Of a DNA stretch of 33,889 bases, positions 22,450 through 31,005 are shown one piece after another. The position numbers were made by a program, and so were the translations under genes. Position 1 is the first letter of the stretch; the number at the start of each line of letters is the position of its first letter. The notes under the pieces are model-generated. The model saw nothing but the letters and a program-made list of their open reading frames with translations, did not search any database and was not told where the DNA came from. The stretch is from Patescibacteria group bacterium (lineage in GTDB: Bacteria > Patescibacteriota > SICC01): NCBI GenBank assembly GCA_009694835.1, contig SICC01000007.1:1-33889 (forward strand). The letters run 5' to 3'.

Positions 22450-22582
22450 GAACACCAATATCCAAAGGACGGATCGCGTCCAAAGCAATCAATACGTCTC
22501 CTAAAAACGGAGACGAAACAAAAACCCCGAGAGAGGGAAAATAGGGTCTCAGCGCATAGCGCGGGGCCCTGTTTTTATTTTC
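22450..22582 (+). ncRNA. Candidate structured small RNA or attenuator leader
   Basis: A transcript of about 130 nt between the promoter at 22416-22443 and a clear intrinsic terminator. Visible hairpins: GGACG-gatcg-CGTCC (22467-22481) and CGTCTCC-taaaaac-GGAGACG (22495-22515), then an A-rich linker and CCCCGAGAGAGGG. GAGAC in the second hairpin can also pair with GTCTC of the terminator stem, so an alternative anti-terminator fold is possible. No ORF of note. It could be an independent sRNA or a riboswitch-like leader of the M23 gene 140 bp downstream, though that gene also has its own promoter. I do not recognise an RNA family. Confidence 0.55.
22543..22581 (+). terminator. Intrinsic terminator on the plus strand
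   Basis: Stem AGGGTCTC/GGGGCCCT with two G-U pairs, extended by GCGC-ata-GCGC, then GTTTTTATTTT. The G-U pairs form only in plus-strand RNA, so it terminates a plus-strand transcript. Confidence 0.85.
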
Positions 22583-22643
22583 TCTACACTCTGCACGGAA
22601 GTGTCATTTTCATGTAATTTTCACGCCTAAAAGTGCGTATATA

Positions 22644-22680
22644 TGCCTCTATTGAGGCAAAATTACTTGACAGAGAGGCA
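22644..22680. promoter_or_regulatory. Candidate operator: TGCCTC/GAGGCA inverted repeat plus a third half-site
   Basis: A perfect TGCCTC-tatt-GAGGCA inverted repeat (22644-22659) abuts the -35 of the M23 promoter. A third GAGAGGCA half-site (22673-22680) lies in the promoter spacer. The placement suggests repressor binding; the regulator is unknown. Confidence 0.5.
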
Positions 22681-22695
22681 TTTTTCTGCTAAGGT
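22667..22695 (+). promoter_or_regulatory. Promoter TTGACA-17-TAAGGT for the first M23 gene
   Basis: Consensus -35 TTGACA (22667-22672) and -10 TAAGGT (22690-22695). The leader is about 25 nt before GTG 22726, without an evident Shine-Dalgarno. Confidence 0.65.
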
Positions 22696-22725
22696 TAGGT
22701 AATTTTTCGGGTACTCGAACTAAGC

Positions 22726-25011
22726 GTGAAACACCTACGGACATTCAGGAAACGAGCTCTTACCGGTGCGGCGACGATAATCATCGTCGCTTCTGTGCTT
22801 TTCATGGGGGGTGTTGAGAGCGCCAAAGCCTATTCCGGATTCACCTACCCCTGTGGCGGCTACGGAGTGACAGGTTATGGATTCGGCCGGTGGGTTTCCG
22901 GTACCTACCATATCGGTGAAGATGTTTGCAGCAGCGCCGGCCGGGCTGTCTATGCCGCCGCCGACGGTACCGTCGTCTATTCCGCCAAGACTCCCGACTC
23001 GTACCGCTGGGGTAACCTAATCATGATCCAATCCGAAGACGGCTTTGGTGGCGAGCTAACCACGGTATACGGACACCTTTCGAATGATCGCCGCGCCGGG
23101 GCCGGGGCTATCGTTACCAAAGGCCAACTGATCGGATTTACTGGACCGTCCTATACCAGCGAGAACGGTAACTGGGGTGCCCACCTTCACTTCGGCGTCC
23201 GAGGCGGAGCGTATGGCAGCCCCATCGGAAAGTACAACCCGGGCATCTCCGGGTACAAGAGCACCACGTCTGGATGGTATCCGGGCGGCCAAGTCATTCG
23301 CGAACGACAGGTGGTTATCGATTATCAACCAGCCAGTGTAACCGTCGGCGGAGCGCGTACCAAAAAACAACAGTATTACATCGACTTCAACCTCCGGAAT
23401 ACCAGCAACACTGTCTGGCATAAGAACGGCTCGGGCGCCATCAGACTCGGTGCCATCGATCCAGCCGACCGAAACTCTGGCTTTTCAACCGGCCAAATTG
23501 GCCAAGGTTGGTCGTCCGGAAACCGCATCGCCCTGATGGAAGATACCGCCCCCGGCAATGTCGGAACCTTCCGAGCACTCTTCGATAACACTGCCGTCGA
23601 TCCCGGACACTACATTGAAAAATTCGCTCCGGTCATCGACGGAAAAGGCTGGCTCGCTGACCGCGGCCTCAAGGTCGACATCACCGTGCAGCCACCGCAA
23701 TATCGTTCCCAGTGGGTTGGCCAAGGAATCTACACGGATATCTCTCCGACCAACACCTCACACCCTGACAGTGCCCAGTATGTCACTCCAGGCCAACGGT
23801 TGAATGCTAAGGCCTACCTGCGGAACGTCGGTGATTACCAGTGGAAGTCGTCCGGGTCGAATCCGGTCCGACTGGGAACCACCTACCAGAACGACCGGAA
23901 CAGCCCATGGGCAACAACCGGCGTCGGCAGCATTCCGGCCTCCGAGAATTGGCTGTCCGGCAACCGAGCTTCGAACATCGACGGTCGATTGAAAAGCAAT
24001 GGATCGATTACCCCGACGGACACCATCAACCCGGGTGAGACAGCCGTCTTCTCCTTCGCTATCACCGCTCCAAACATCCCGGCTAACTTCAAGGAATACT
24101 TCAACCCGGTCGTCGAAGGTGTCGGCTGGATGAACGACGTCCAGATGTGGTACGGACCGCGCGTCCTCCCCGACGGCTACCACTACGCCTTCGTCGGTCA
24201 GGAAGAGCCGGATCCGATCCAACTCGGCCGGACAGCCGACACTGCCAAACTGTATCTGCGCAACATGGGTCAGACTAACTGGCCAGTAGGCGGGAACGTC
24301 AAACTGGGAACCGATCGGAACCGGGATCGGGCCTCGGCGTTCTCGGAAGACTGGCCGGCTCCGAACCGGGCGACGAGCGTCGACGCTAACGTGACCAATC
24401 CAGGTGACACCATCATTCGACCAGGCAATGTGGCTGAATTCAAGTTCGACGTGAAAAGCGAGTCCGTTCGAGACGGCAGTTACCAGGAATACCTCAAGCC
24501 GTTAGCTGAGGGGGTGACCTGGATGCCGGAGGACTATGGGATTTATATGCCAGTCAAAGTGCAGTCACCGGCACGGGACTATAAGGTCATCACGCAGACC
24601 TACTCGACCGACGTCGGCAACCTCCATCCAGGGCAGAAATTCTCTACCCAGCTGACTGTTCGCAACGTCGGCAGCCTGCCATGGAATGTCGATGGGACCG
24701 ACCCGATCCGGCTGGCGACCAACCGGCCGCAGGACCGTAATTCTGGATTCAGTACGCTGGCTGGTCTAGATCCCTGGATCAGCACAAACCGAGCTTCGAA
24801 GATCGACGGTAAGGTGATGGGGTATAGCCCGCTCCAGACCGCCCCAACGTCCGTCATTAACCAAAGCGAGGTCGCCTACCTCAATATCCCGATGAAGGTC
24901 CCGAATGTCAGCTACGGCCTCTACCAAGAGTACTTTAACTTTGTCCAGGAAGGTCAATCCTGGTTCCCAGATCTCGGGATTATGTTCCCCTTCGTGGTTT
25001 CGGGAAATTAA
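22726..25011 (+). CDS. Secreted M23 metallopeptidase with four FW (NBR1-like Ig) domains
   Basis: 761 residues. Signal peptide about 1-35, ending AKA. M23/LytM domain about 38-195 with zinc-site motif HIGED (62-66), YGHLS (115-119) and HLHFG (153-157), so all catalytic residues are present. Then come four repeats of about 125-150 residues (about 200-330, 335-490, 492-615, 620-761). Each has the FW/N_BRCA1_IG pattern: RNxGxxxW, LG/LATxxPxDRxSxF, WxSxNR, then an EYFxPVxEGxxW segment. Likely a cell-envelope peptidoglycan endopeptidase with adhesive or wall-binding repeats. It starts with GTG. A paralogue follows directly. Confidence 0.88.
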   Translation: MKHLRTFRKRALTGAATIIIVASVLFMGGVESAKAYSGFTYPCGGYGVTGYGFGRWVSGTYHIGEDVCSSAGRAVYAAADGTVVYSAKTPDSYRWGNLIMIQSEDGFGGELTTVYGHLSNDRRAGAGAIVTKGQLIGFTGPSYTSENGNWGAHLHFGVRGGAYGSPIGKYNPGISGYKSTTSGWYPGGQVIRERQVVIDYQPASVTVGGARTKKQQYYIDFNLRNTSNTVWHKNGSGAIRLGAIDPADRNSGFSTGQIGQGWSSGNRIALMEDTAPGNVGTFRALFDNTAVDPGHYIEKFAPVIDGKGWLADRGLKVDITVQPPQYRSQWVGQGIYTDISPTNTSHPDSAQYVTPGQRLNAKAYLRNVGDYQWKSSGSNPVRLGTTYQNDRNSPWATTGVGSIPASENWLSGNRASNIDGRLKSNGSITPTDTINPGETAVFSFAITAPNIPANFKEYFNPVVEGVGWMNDVQMWYGPRVLPDGYHYAFVGQEEPDPIQLGRTADTAKLYLRNMGQTNWPVGGNVKLGTDRNRDRASAFSEDWPAPNRATSVDANVTNPGDTIIRPGNVAEFKFDVKSESVRDGSYQEYLKPLAEGVTWMPEDYGIYMPVKVQSPARDYKVITQTYSTDVGNLHPGQKFSTQLTVRNVGSLPWNVDGTDPIRLATNRPQDRNSGFSTLAGLDPWISTNRASKIDGKVMGYSPLQTAPTSVINQSEVAYLNIPMKVPNVSYGLYQEYFNFVQEGQSWFPDLGIMFPFVVSGN

Positions 25012-25040
25012 GTAACTTTTGCCTTTATTTTTGGTTCCTG

Positions 25041-25046
25041 TTAACT
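25041..25046 (+). promoter_or_regulatory. -10-like TTAACT, 6 nt before GTG 25053
   Basis: TTGCCT lies 16 bp upstream (25019-25024) as a possible -35. The box is weaker than the others but has the same 6-nt spacing to the start codon. Confidence 0.3.
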
Positions 25047-25052
25047 GGAGCT

Positions 25053-27365
25053 GTGGGTTTAATAAAACCATTTTTTAAAACACATACTGCTCGATTCGCG
25101 ATTACCATCGTCCTCGCCGGGGCAGTAGCCATTGGCGGCATGCCCGGACTAGCTCGAGCCGCCGATACCTTCCAGCTCGGCTGTTACCCGTATGGAAATC
25201 CCGACTTCGCCTTCAATCAGTACATTTCCGGATGGGGGCGACATATGGGCGAAGACGTCTGTCACGAAGCTGGTACGCCCATCTACGCCGCTGGTGACGG
25301 CGTGGTGGTTTATTCTGCCCAAACCCCGAACTCCTACCGCTGGGGCAACCTCATCATGATTCAACATGACAATCCGGGTGGCAGCCAAGTCGTTACTCTC
25401 TACGGACATATGAACAGTGATCGGCGCGTGGCGGCCGGGCAGCGGGTTAATAAGGGTGACCGGATCGGGACCGTTGGTCAACAAGGCGATGTGAACGGAA
25501 ACTGGGAGCCGCACCTTCACTTCGGTGTTCACGCTGGAGCTTACGGATACCCAGCTGGAACCTATGCACCATATATTCACGGCTACGAACAATCGTGCTG
25601 CGCTGGCTGGATGAAGTCGAGCGAGTACGTCAACGACCGCATTGCTTCCTTCGACAACGCCCCGACCGACTTCTACGGCGATACGACGATGTACAACAAC
25701 GGAGAAACCCAATTCACCTTCCGTTTCCGGAATACCGGCAGTCAGACCTGGCGAAAAGACGGCCCGCAACCGACCCGACTGGGTACGATCATGCCGCGTG
25801 ACCGTGGCAGTGGCTTTTCCCAAAATGGAGCCGCCGCTGGCTGGGTCGGCCCTAATCGAATTCAGCTGCAGAACGACGTTCCCTCTGGCGGTCTGGCCGT
25901 CTTTACGGCAACCTTCAAATCCCACGGTGTAGCTGGATCATATCCGGAATGTTTTTCTCCAGTCGTAGATAATCTCGGCTGGATGCCAGAACGGAAACTC
26001 TGTGCGACCTTCACCGTCCTACCGCCAATGTACCGCGCCCAGTGGCACAGTCAGTTGATTACCAACAACTTTAGTCCGACCGACTTGAGCAATCCGACCA
26101 ACGCCAACTATATGCTACCAGGCGACAAGCGGAGCCTGAAGCTCTTCGTGAAGAATACCGGGGAACTCCCGTGGGACGCCGCCGGAGCCAACCCGGTCCG
26201 AGTGACCACCGCCCGAAACCTCGACCGGACTAGCCCGTGGTCGACCCTCGGTGATAACTCGATCACCAGCTCCGAAAACTGGGTGACCCCGAATCGGCCG
26301 TCCGCACTCGAAGGTCGGTACGAACCGGGCTCCAACTCCGTCGTCGCCGACACCCAGATCACCCAAGGTGAGATCGCGGCCTTCTCGTTCGCCGTGACCG
26401 CTCCGGATATCCCTGGTAATTTCATGGAATACTTCCAACCGGTCATCGAAGGGAAGTATCACTTCCCGGACATGGGGATCTGGTACGACCTCCGCGTGGC
26501 TGACCGCGGCTACCACTACCAATACGTCACCCAGAACGCGACCCCATCGACCATCGGGCAGACTAACACGACTCAGGACATTACCTTGCAAGTGCGAAAT
26601 ACCGGCCGGGAAAGCTGGCCGGTGGGCGGTGACCTTCGCCTGGCGACCGACCAGCCCCGCGACCACCAACCGGTCTGGTACACGCCGAGCGGTACCGGAT
26701 CCTGGGTTTCCCCGAACCGGCCGTCAGCCATCGACCGGAACGTTACGACGGGCGCCACCAGCGGCCAGGTTAACCCCGGCGAGGTCGCCGAATTCAGCTT
26801 CCGGTTGACCGTTCCGACCACCCTGGGCACTGGCACCTATAAGTTCTACGTCCGCCCGGTCAAGGACGGAGTGACCTTCTTCCCTGAGGATTACGGAATC
26901 CACTTCCCGGTCACCATCACCGTTCCCCCGTACAAGCATGAAGCGGCTTACCAGAGCTGGTCGGGTGACATCAATAACTTCACTAAAGGAACAAGCATGA
27001 CCGCTGACTTGGGCCTGAAGAACGTCGGTCGAGCCACCTGGAACGCCAGCGGGGCCAACCCGGTCCACCTGGCTACCGAACGACCGAAGGATCGCACGAG
27101 CGGATTCGCGGACTTCGCCGCCGGTAATCCGTGGATTTCGGGTAGCAGAGCCAGCGCTATCGACGGACGAGTAACGTCTCTTCCACCATCGTTCGCGACG
27201 ACGGCTGATTCTTCGATCGAGCCGAACGAGATCGCCTGGTTCCGAATGACCCTCAAGGCCAACCCGAACCCAGGAACCTACAACGAATACTTCAACCTGG
27301 TTAAGGAAGGTATCACCTGGTACTCCGACCTAGGCATCTTCTTCCCGTTAACCGTCACGCCGTAG
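25053..27365 (+). CDS. Secreted M23 metallopeptidase with four FW domains, tandem paralogue
   Basis: 770 residues with the same architecture as its upstream neighbour. Signal peptide about 1-36 (ending ARA). M23 domain with HMGED (64-68), YGHMN (117-121) and HLHFG (154-158). Four FW-type repeats fill the rest. Near-identical stretches such as SYRWGNLIMIQ show recent common origin, while the repeat regions have diverged. One Cys pair (EQSCCAG) is unique to this copy. The GTG start 25053 is 41 bp after the first gene. Probable tandem duplication, with a division of labour in envelope remodelling inferred. Confidence 0.88.
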   Translation: MGLIKPFFKTHTARFAITIVLAGAVAIGGMPGLARAADTFQLGCYPYGNPDFAFNQYISGWGRHMGEDVCHEAGTPIYAAGDGVVVYSAQTPNSYRWGNLIMIQHDNPGGSQVVTLYGHMNSDRRVAAGQRVNKGDRIGTVGQQGDVNGNWEPHLHFGVHAGAYGYPAGTYAPYIHGYEQSCCAGWMKSSEYVNDRIASFDNAPTDFYGDTTMYNNGETQFTFRFRNTGSQTWRKDGPQPTRLGTIMPRDRGSGFSQNGAAAGWVGPNRIQLQNDVPSGGLAVFTATFKSHGVAGSYPECFSPVVDNLGWMPERKLCATFTVLPPMYRAQWHSQLITNNFSPTDLSNPTNANYMLPGDKRSLKLFVKNTGELPWDAAGANPVRVTTARNLDRTSPWSTLGDNSITSSENWVTPNRPSALEGRYEPGSNSVVADTQITQGEIAAFSFAVTAPDIPGNFMEYFQPVIEGKYHFPDMGIWYDLRVADRGYHYQYVTQNATPSTIGQTNTTQDITLQVRNTGRESWPVGGDLRLATDQPRDHQPVWYTPSGTGSWVSPNRPSAIDRNVTTGATSGQVNPGEVAEFSFRLTVPTTLGTGTYKFYVRPVKDGVTFFPEDYGIHFPVTITVPPYKHEAAYQSWSGDINNFTKGTSMTADLGLKNVGRATWNASGANPVHLATERPKDRTSGFADFAAGNPWISGSRASAIDGRVTSLPPSFATTADSSIEPNEIAWFRMTLKANPNPGTYNEYFNLVKEGITWYSDLGIFFPLTVTP

Positions 27366-27401
27366 CTAGACACCATCCCGGAACCCCCGCATGATTGAAG
27401 C

Positions 27402-28787
27402 ATGCAAGGAGGACTCAGGCTGACTTGGAAGACAGTAATCGTCGTCATGATTGGCGTTATCGTCTTGTCGTTACTTTTCTGGTCCCGACTCTATCTCCGC
27501 AACCAGACGATCGCTGGTGACGAACCGCACTACCTGGAGATGACCTACAGCCTGATCCACGACGGCGACCTCGACCTGGTGAACCAGTATGGAAGCCGCG
27601 AGTGCCAAGGGTTCTGCCCCGGCCAGTACGATCCGCGCGGCCATGTTCCTGATTCCGATAAGACCGCATGGTACAGCGCTCACGGCGTGCTGCTGCCAGT
27701 ACTGCTTGTACCAGGCTACCTAATATCCGGATTGCCGGGCGTAACCGTGACGATGATCTTGCTAGCGCTGCTGACGCTCTGGCTGTCCTGGAAATGGACG
27801 GAGATTGTCACCGGGAACCGGACCATCAGCCTGGCCGCCACTGGATTGCTGGCGATATCGTTCAGTTTCCTGATGCTCGAAGGGCTGGTGTTCCAAGACC
27901 TTCTGATCGCCTCGGCGGTGCTCGGCGGACTGATCCTGGCCACCCGACGGAAGCAGACGACCTGGTCGTTAGCCGGGTTGGGAGCGTTGATCGGACTCAG
28001 CCCCTGGATCCATCCGAAGATGACGTTAGTCCTCCTGACGCTCGGCGTCGTCGTGCTCATCAGGAATCCGCACAGACTCCGGACGCTGCTCCTGGTCGGA
28101 CTTCCGGCCGTGCTGCTCGGCGGGTTCTTCGAACTGAAATACGCCGAGTGGTTCGGGACGCTCATCCCGGGAACGTCGGATGGTAACGAAGTCTCGCACC
28201 TCTTCTCGTTATCCCCGCTCTTCAGCCTGCCGGCCATGTTCCTCGACGAGACCAAAGGGTTACTGCCGCCCAATCCAGTTTATCTACTGATGCTCGTCGG
28301 ACTTCCGCTCTGGTATCGGCTAGCCCGCCATAGTCTGGTTATAACACTTATCGTCATCGTGCCGACACTCGTAATCACCTCGACGCTTGGCGACTGGTGG
28401 GGTGGATATGGCTCGAACGGCCGCTACCTAATGGAGTTGCTGCCGGCGTTCTTGCCAGCCTTGGCATTCCCGTTCCTGCTCTGGTCGAAACCATCGTTCA
28501 AAGCCCTGCTCGGTATCCTCGTCATCGCTCAGCTCTGGATAACCGCAACCGCCATCGGCATCAACGCGCCGGTGACCACGCTCGGACAATCATTACCGCC
28601 GTTCTCTTACTTGGAGGCCAAATCCGGCATCAACCTGAACGTATTCTGGCCGACGTTCGGTTCAGCTAATTTTTTCGGTAGCTACCTATCGTTGGTAGTC
28701 GACCTCGTCGCTCTCTCAGGATTGTTCGCTTACGGGGTCATGAACGCCAAGCCCAAGACTACGCGCGACGTTCGGTCGGCTGACTGA
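27402..28787 (+). CDS. GT-C-like multi-pass membrane protein
   Basis: 461 residues, about 10-11 hydrophobic segments. The first extracytoplasmic loop starts TIAGDEPHYLEMTYSLIHDG followed by DLDLVNQYGS. The acidic pair in GDEPHYL after the first membrane helix is the GT-C/PMT_2 catalytic-loop signature. It is expected to use a lipid-linked sugar to glycosylate an exported acceptor, possibly the M23/FW proteins upstream; this is inference from position. The only -10 candidate is CATGAT, 6 nt before ATG 27402. The 3' end overlaps the convergent GT2 gene by 29 bp. Confidence 0.7.
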   Translation: MQGGLRLTWKTVIVVMIGVIVLSLLFWSRLYLRNQTIAGDEPHYLEMTYSLIHDGDLDLVNQYGSRECQGFCPGQYDPRGHVPDSDKTAWYSAHGVLLPVLLVPGYLISGLPGVTVTMILLALLTLWLSWKWTEIVTGNRTISLAATGLLAISFSFLMLEGLVFQDLLIASAVLGGLILATRRKQTTWSLAGLGALIGLSPWIHPKMTLVLLTLGVVVLIRNPHRLRTLLLVGLPAVLLGGFFELKYAEWFGTLIPGTSDGNEVSHLFSLSPLFSLPAMFLDETKGLLPPNPVYLLMLVGLPLWYRLARHSLVITLIVIVPTLVITSTLGDWWGGYGSNGRYLMELLPAFLPALAFPFLLWSKPSFKALLGILVIAQLWITATAIGINAPVTTLGQSLPPFSYLEAKSGINLNVFWPTFGSANFFGSYLSLVVDLVALSGLFAYGVMNAKPKTTRDVRSAD

Positions 28788-30564
28788 CCCGGCCCTTACT
28801 ACGACTTGACTTGGGAGTGACCCAGAACTCGAGATACTTCCCGAACATCAACCGCGTCTGACTCTCGATGGCTGGGATGGCTGAAAAGAAGATCGTGGTC
28901 ACCGGTAAGAGCGCCCATTGGAGCAGCATCGCCACCCGATGATGGGCCTTATACCCCGGCGGCTTCTCTGGTAGTAACAGCATCGAGATGAAAACGGTCA
29001 CGATCATGCCGACTAACGCCGCCGTCAGGATGAGGCTCGCTGTCGGAGCCAACGTCTGACCGAACAACGTCTCACGGAACGTGGGTGACAGTACGACTGG
29101 TAGCCAACCTACAAAGGTGATCAGAATAGCGGCCGATGCCCACGTCACGTGACCTTCCAGGAACCGAATAATCTGGGCACCTTTGTTGGCCCAAGGGATT
29201 TCCTTGTCCCGTACGGAATTGACCACGATATAGGGAAAGTCCGAAGAACCCCAGGCCCATCGACGGAGTTGGAGATACTGGGCGCGCAGCGTCGCGAGGT
29301 ACGTGTCATCCAGTACCGCGTCTTGGTAAACCGGAACGTAGACCGGTTGGACATAATGATTGCCATGGTAGCGGAAATAGGTGCGCCAGAACTGCTGGCC
29401 GTCCTCGACGATGGTATCGACCGACCAGTAGTCCGAATCAATCACCGTCTCGAGACCCTGTGAGTGCGCCGCGAAATTGCGGAGCCGGTAGGCCCGGGTG
29501 GATTCGACCATATGCCAGAACGAGTTACCGGTGGCAATGACCCGGTTGATGGCGGTTGTGTGCCAAAGGTTGTTGTGGAATAGCGGTGTCGGCTGGAACG
29601 ATCGGTATTTACGTTCCGGATCGAGCACGTAGTGATAGGTCAACGCCGCAAGGTATTGGGGATGCGGCCGATGATCAGCATCCAGGGTAGTGACGATGAC
29701 GTTCTGGTGCGGAATTCCCAGTCGATCAATTTCCTTCACGGCTTGGCGGCCAGCCCAGGCAATATTCGATCCTTTACCTTTTACCTCGCCAGTAATATTC
29801 GATGGGTGCTCCGTAACAATCAGTTTCTTGAACCGCTTGCCAAACTCACTCTGAATTACCTTGGTGTTGGCTTGGGCCCGGTCGCGGTCACGTTCTTCAG
29901 TCGCCAGAACCACGATCATCCTGTCTTTGTCGAACTTCGAGTCGGCCAGGGCTTGGAAACTCGGACGAAGCGTGTCGAGTTCCTCGGTGTAGGTCGCCAC
30001 AATCACGAGCTGATAGATGTCGCGCGGGTGCAGCAACGGAGCACCATCAGTGGCCGACTCAATGACATTCTCGACTTCCTCAAGTTCAACTTTCAACTCA
30101 CGGTAATCTTGTTGCAATGGCCGGTTCAGAATCATCAACCGCACATTCCAGAGCATCCGAGAAATATTCTTCCGGCCACCGTCAATCCGGGAAATAATGC
30201 GCTCCAACGTCCCGGCGTACGTATCGATACTACGATCAAGCTGCTTCAGACGAGCTTGCCAGTCGACCTTGGTGTCGCGCTTGAGGTAGCGATAGGCTCG
30301 AATCAGGCTGTGCGACATGGTGACAGACTTCACCAGCCAGTAGACGTCGAACAGCAGGATAGCATAGGCCACCACCCGCGGTACGAACAACGACAAGATG
30401 ATGCTGCCAAGGATGATTCCCCAGGTAATCAGACCGGGAACCATTTCCAAGCTGCGCCAGACGTCCTGTGGGACGGTCATCCGGGTAGCCCGAGACGAAA
30501 CTGGCGGATCGGTAAAGGCCGGCTGTTCGATATACTTCTTTACTTGGTCAGGAGAAAGGGGCAT
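28759..30564 (-). CDS. Processive-type family 2 glycosyltransferase, membrane protein
   Basis: 601 residues. A pair of N-terminal membrane helices (about 45-80), a cytoplasmic region of about 100 residues, then a GT2 core: VIVATYTEELDTL (185-199), TLDADHRPHPQYL with the metal-binding DAD (293-305), VDTIVEDGQ (383-391, catalytic Asp) and QLRRWAWG (432-439, the QxxRW motif). Several C-terminal membrane helices follow. This D,D,D,QxxRW set defines cellulose/hyaluronan-synthase-like enzymes. The likely product is a surface polysaccharide or glycolipid, identity unknown. TATACT (30574-30579) lies 9 nt before the ATG. It overlaps the convergent GT-C gene. Confidence 0.85.
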   Translation of the reverse strand: MPLSPDQVKKYIEQPAFTDPPVSSRATRMTVPQDVWRSLEMVPGLITWGIILGSIILSLFVPRVVAYAILLFDVYWLVKSVTMSHSLIRAYRYLKRDTKVDWQARLKQLDRSIDTYAGTLERIISRIDGGRKNISRMLWNVRLMILNRPLQQDYRELKVELEEVENVIESATDGAPLLHPRDIYQLVIVATYTEELDTLRPSFQALADSKFDKDRMIVVLATEERDRDRAQANTKVIQSEFGKRFKKLIVTEHPSNITGEVKGKGSNIAWAGRQAVKEIDRLGIPHQNVIVTTLDADHRPHPQYLAALTYHYVLDPERKYRSFQPTPLFHNNLWHTTAINRVIATGNSFWHMVESTRAYRLRNFAAHSQGLETVIDSDYWSVDTIVEDGQQFWRTYFRYHGNHYVQPVYVPVYQDAVLDDTYLATLRAQYLQLRRWAWGSSDFPYIVVNSVRDKEIPWANKGAQIIRFLEGHVTWASAAILITFVGWLPVVLSPTFRETLFGQTLAPTASLILTAALVGMIVTVFISMLLLPEKPPGYKAHHRVAMLLQWALLPVTTIFFSAIPAIESQTRLMFGKYLEFWVTPKSSRSKGRVSQPTERRA

Positions 30565-30573
30565 CGGTTACCC

Positions 30574-30579
30574 AGTATA
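30574..30579 (-). promoter_or_regulatory. -10 box TATACT, 9 nt before ATG 30564
   Basis: TTGAGC lies 18 bp upstream as a -35. The start of transcription should fall within 1-3 nt of the ATG. Confidence 0.45.
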
Positions 30580-30583
30580 ACGG

Positions 30584-30946
30584 TCAGCTTGAAAACAGCT
30601 CAATCGTCCGCGCCACTTCGTCCTGAATTCCGTCGATGCAATCGTAGTCCTTCACTTCCGTGGCATCGACCCAGGCCGCCTCGGTAAAGGCGCCGACTTC
30701 CGGTTTTACCTCACCGCCAGCGTACTCGGCCCCGAACTGCAGCATGACTACGGGAATCCCGTCCGGGCGTACGAAAACGATATCTCCTAGTAACCGAAAG
30801 TTGTCACCGAGTTCGATGTTGGCTTCTTCCTTTGACTCACGGCGGAGCAAGTCCGCTACAGCACCTTGAAAATCAAAGACATCGCCGTTCATACGCGTTG
30901 GGTTCTTCAAATCGAGATCCTGGTGTTCAAGCTTGCCGCCCGGCAC
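30584..30946 (-). CDS. Nudix hydrolase, start uncertain
   Basis: The Nudix core VPGGKLEHQ...RRESKEEANIEL is clear, with about 20 extra residues between GGK and the REXXEE helix. The frame reads upstream without stop to about 31005 as LILKRDECEKVHPGKWG, the usual N-terminal strand of the family. That stretch lacks an in-frame ATG, GTG or TTG. The coordinates use the only standard start (GTG 30946), which would delete this strand. A CTG at 30997 or an ATT may be the true start; an out-of-frame ATG overlaps there. It lies just downstream of the histidine phosphatase. Likely a nucleotide-pyrophosphatase; substrate unknown. Confidence 0.7.
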   Translation of the reverse strand: MPGGKLEHQDLDLKNPTRMNGDVFDFQGAVADLLRRESKEEANIELGDNFRLLGDIVFVRPDGIPVVMLQFGAEYAGGEVKPEVGAFTEAAWVDATEVKDYDCIDGIQDEVARTIELFSS

Positions 30947-31005
30947 GCCCCATTTACCCGGATGAACTTTCTCGCATTCATCGCGCTTGAGAATCAGGCA
31001 TGGCT

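Noticed and set aside
22450-22582. ydaO-type c-di-AMP riboswitch before M23 genes
   Set aside because: Such riboswitches often precede wall hydrolases, but I could not find their conserved core sequences here.
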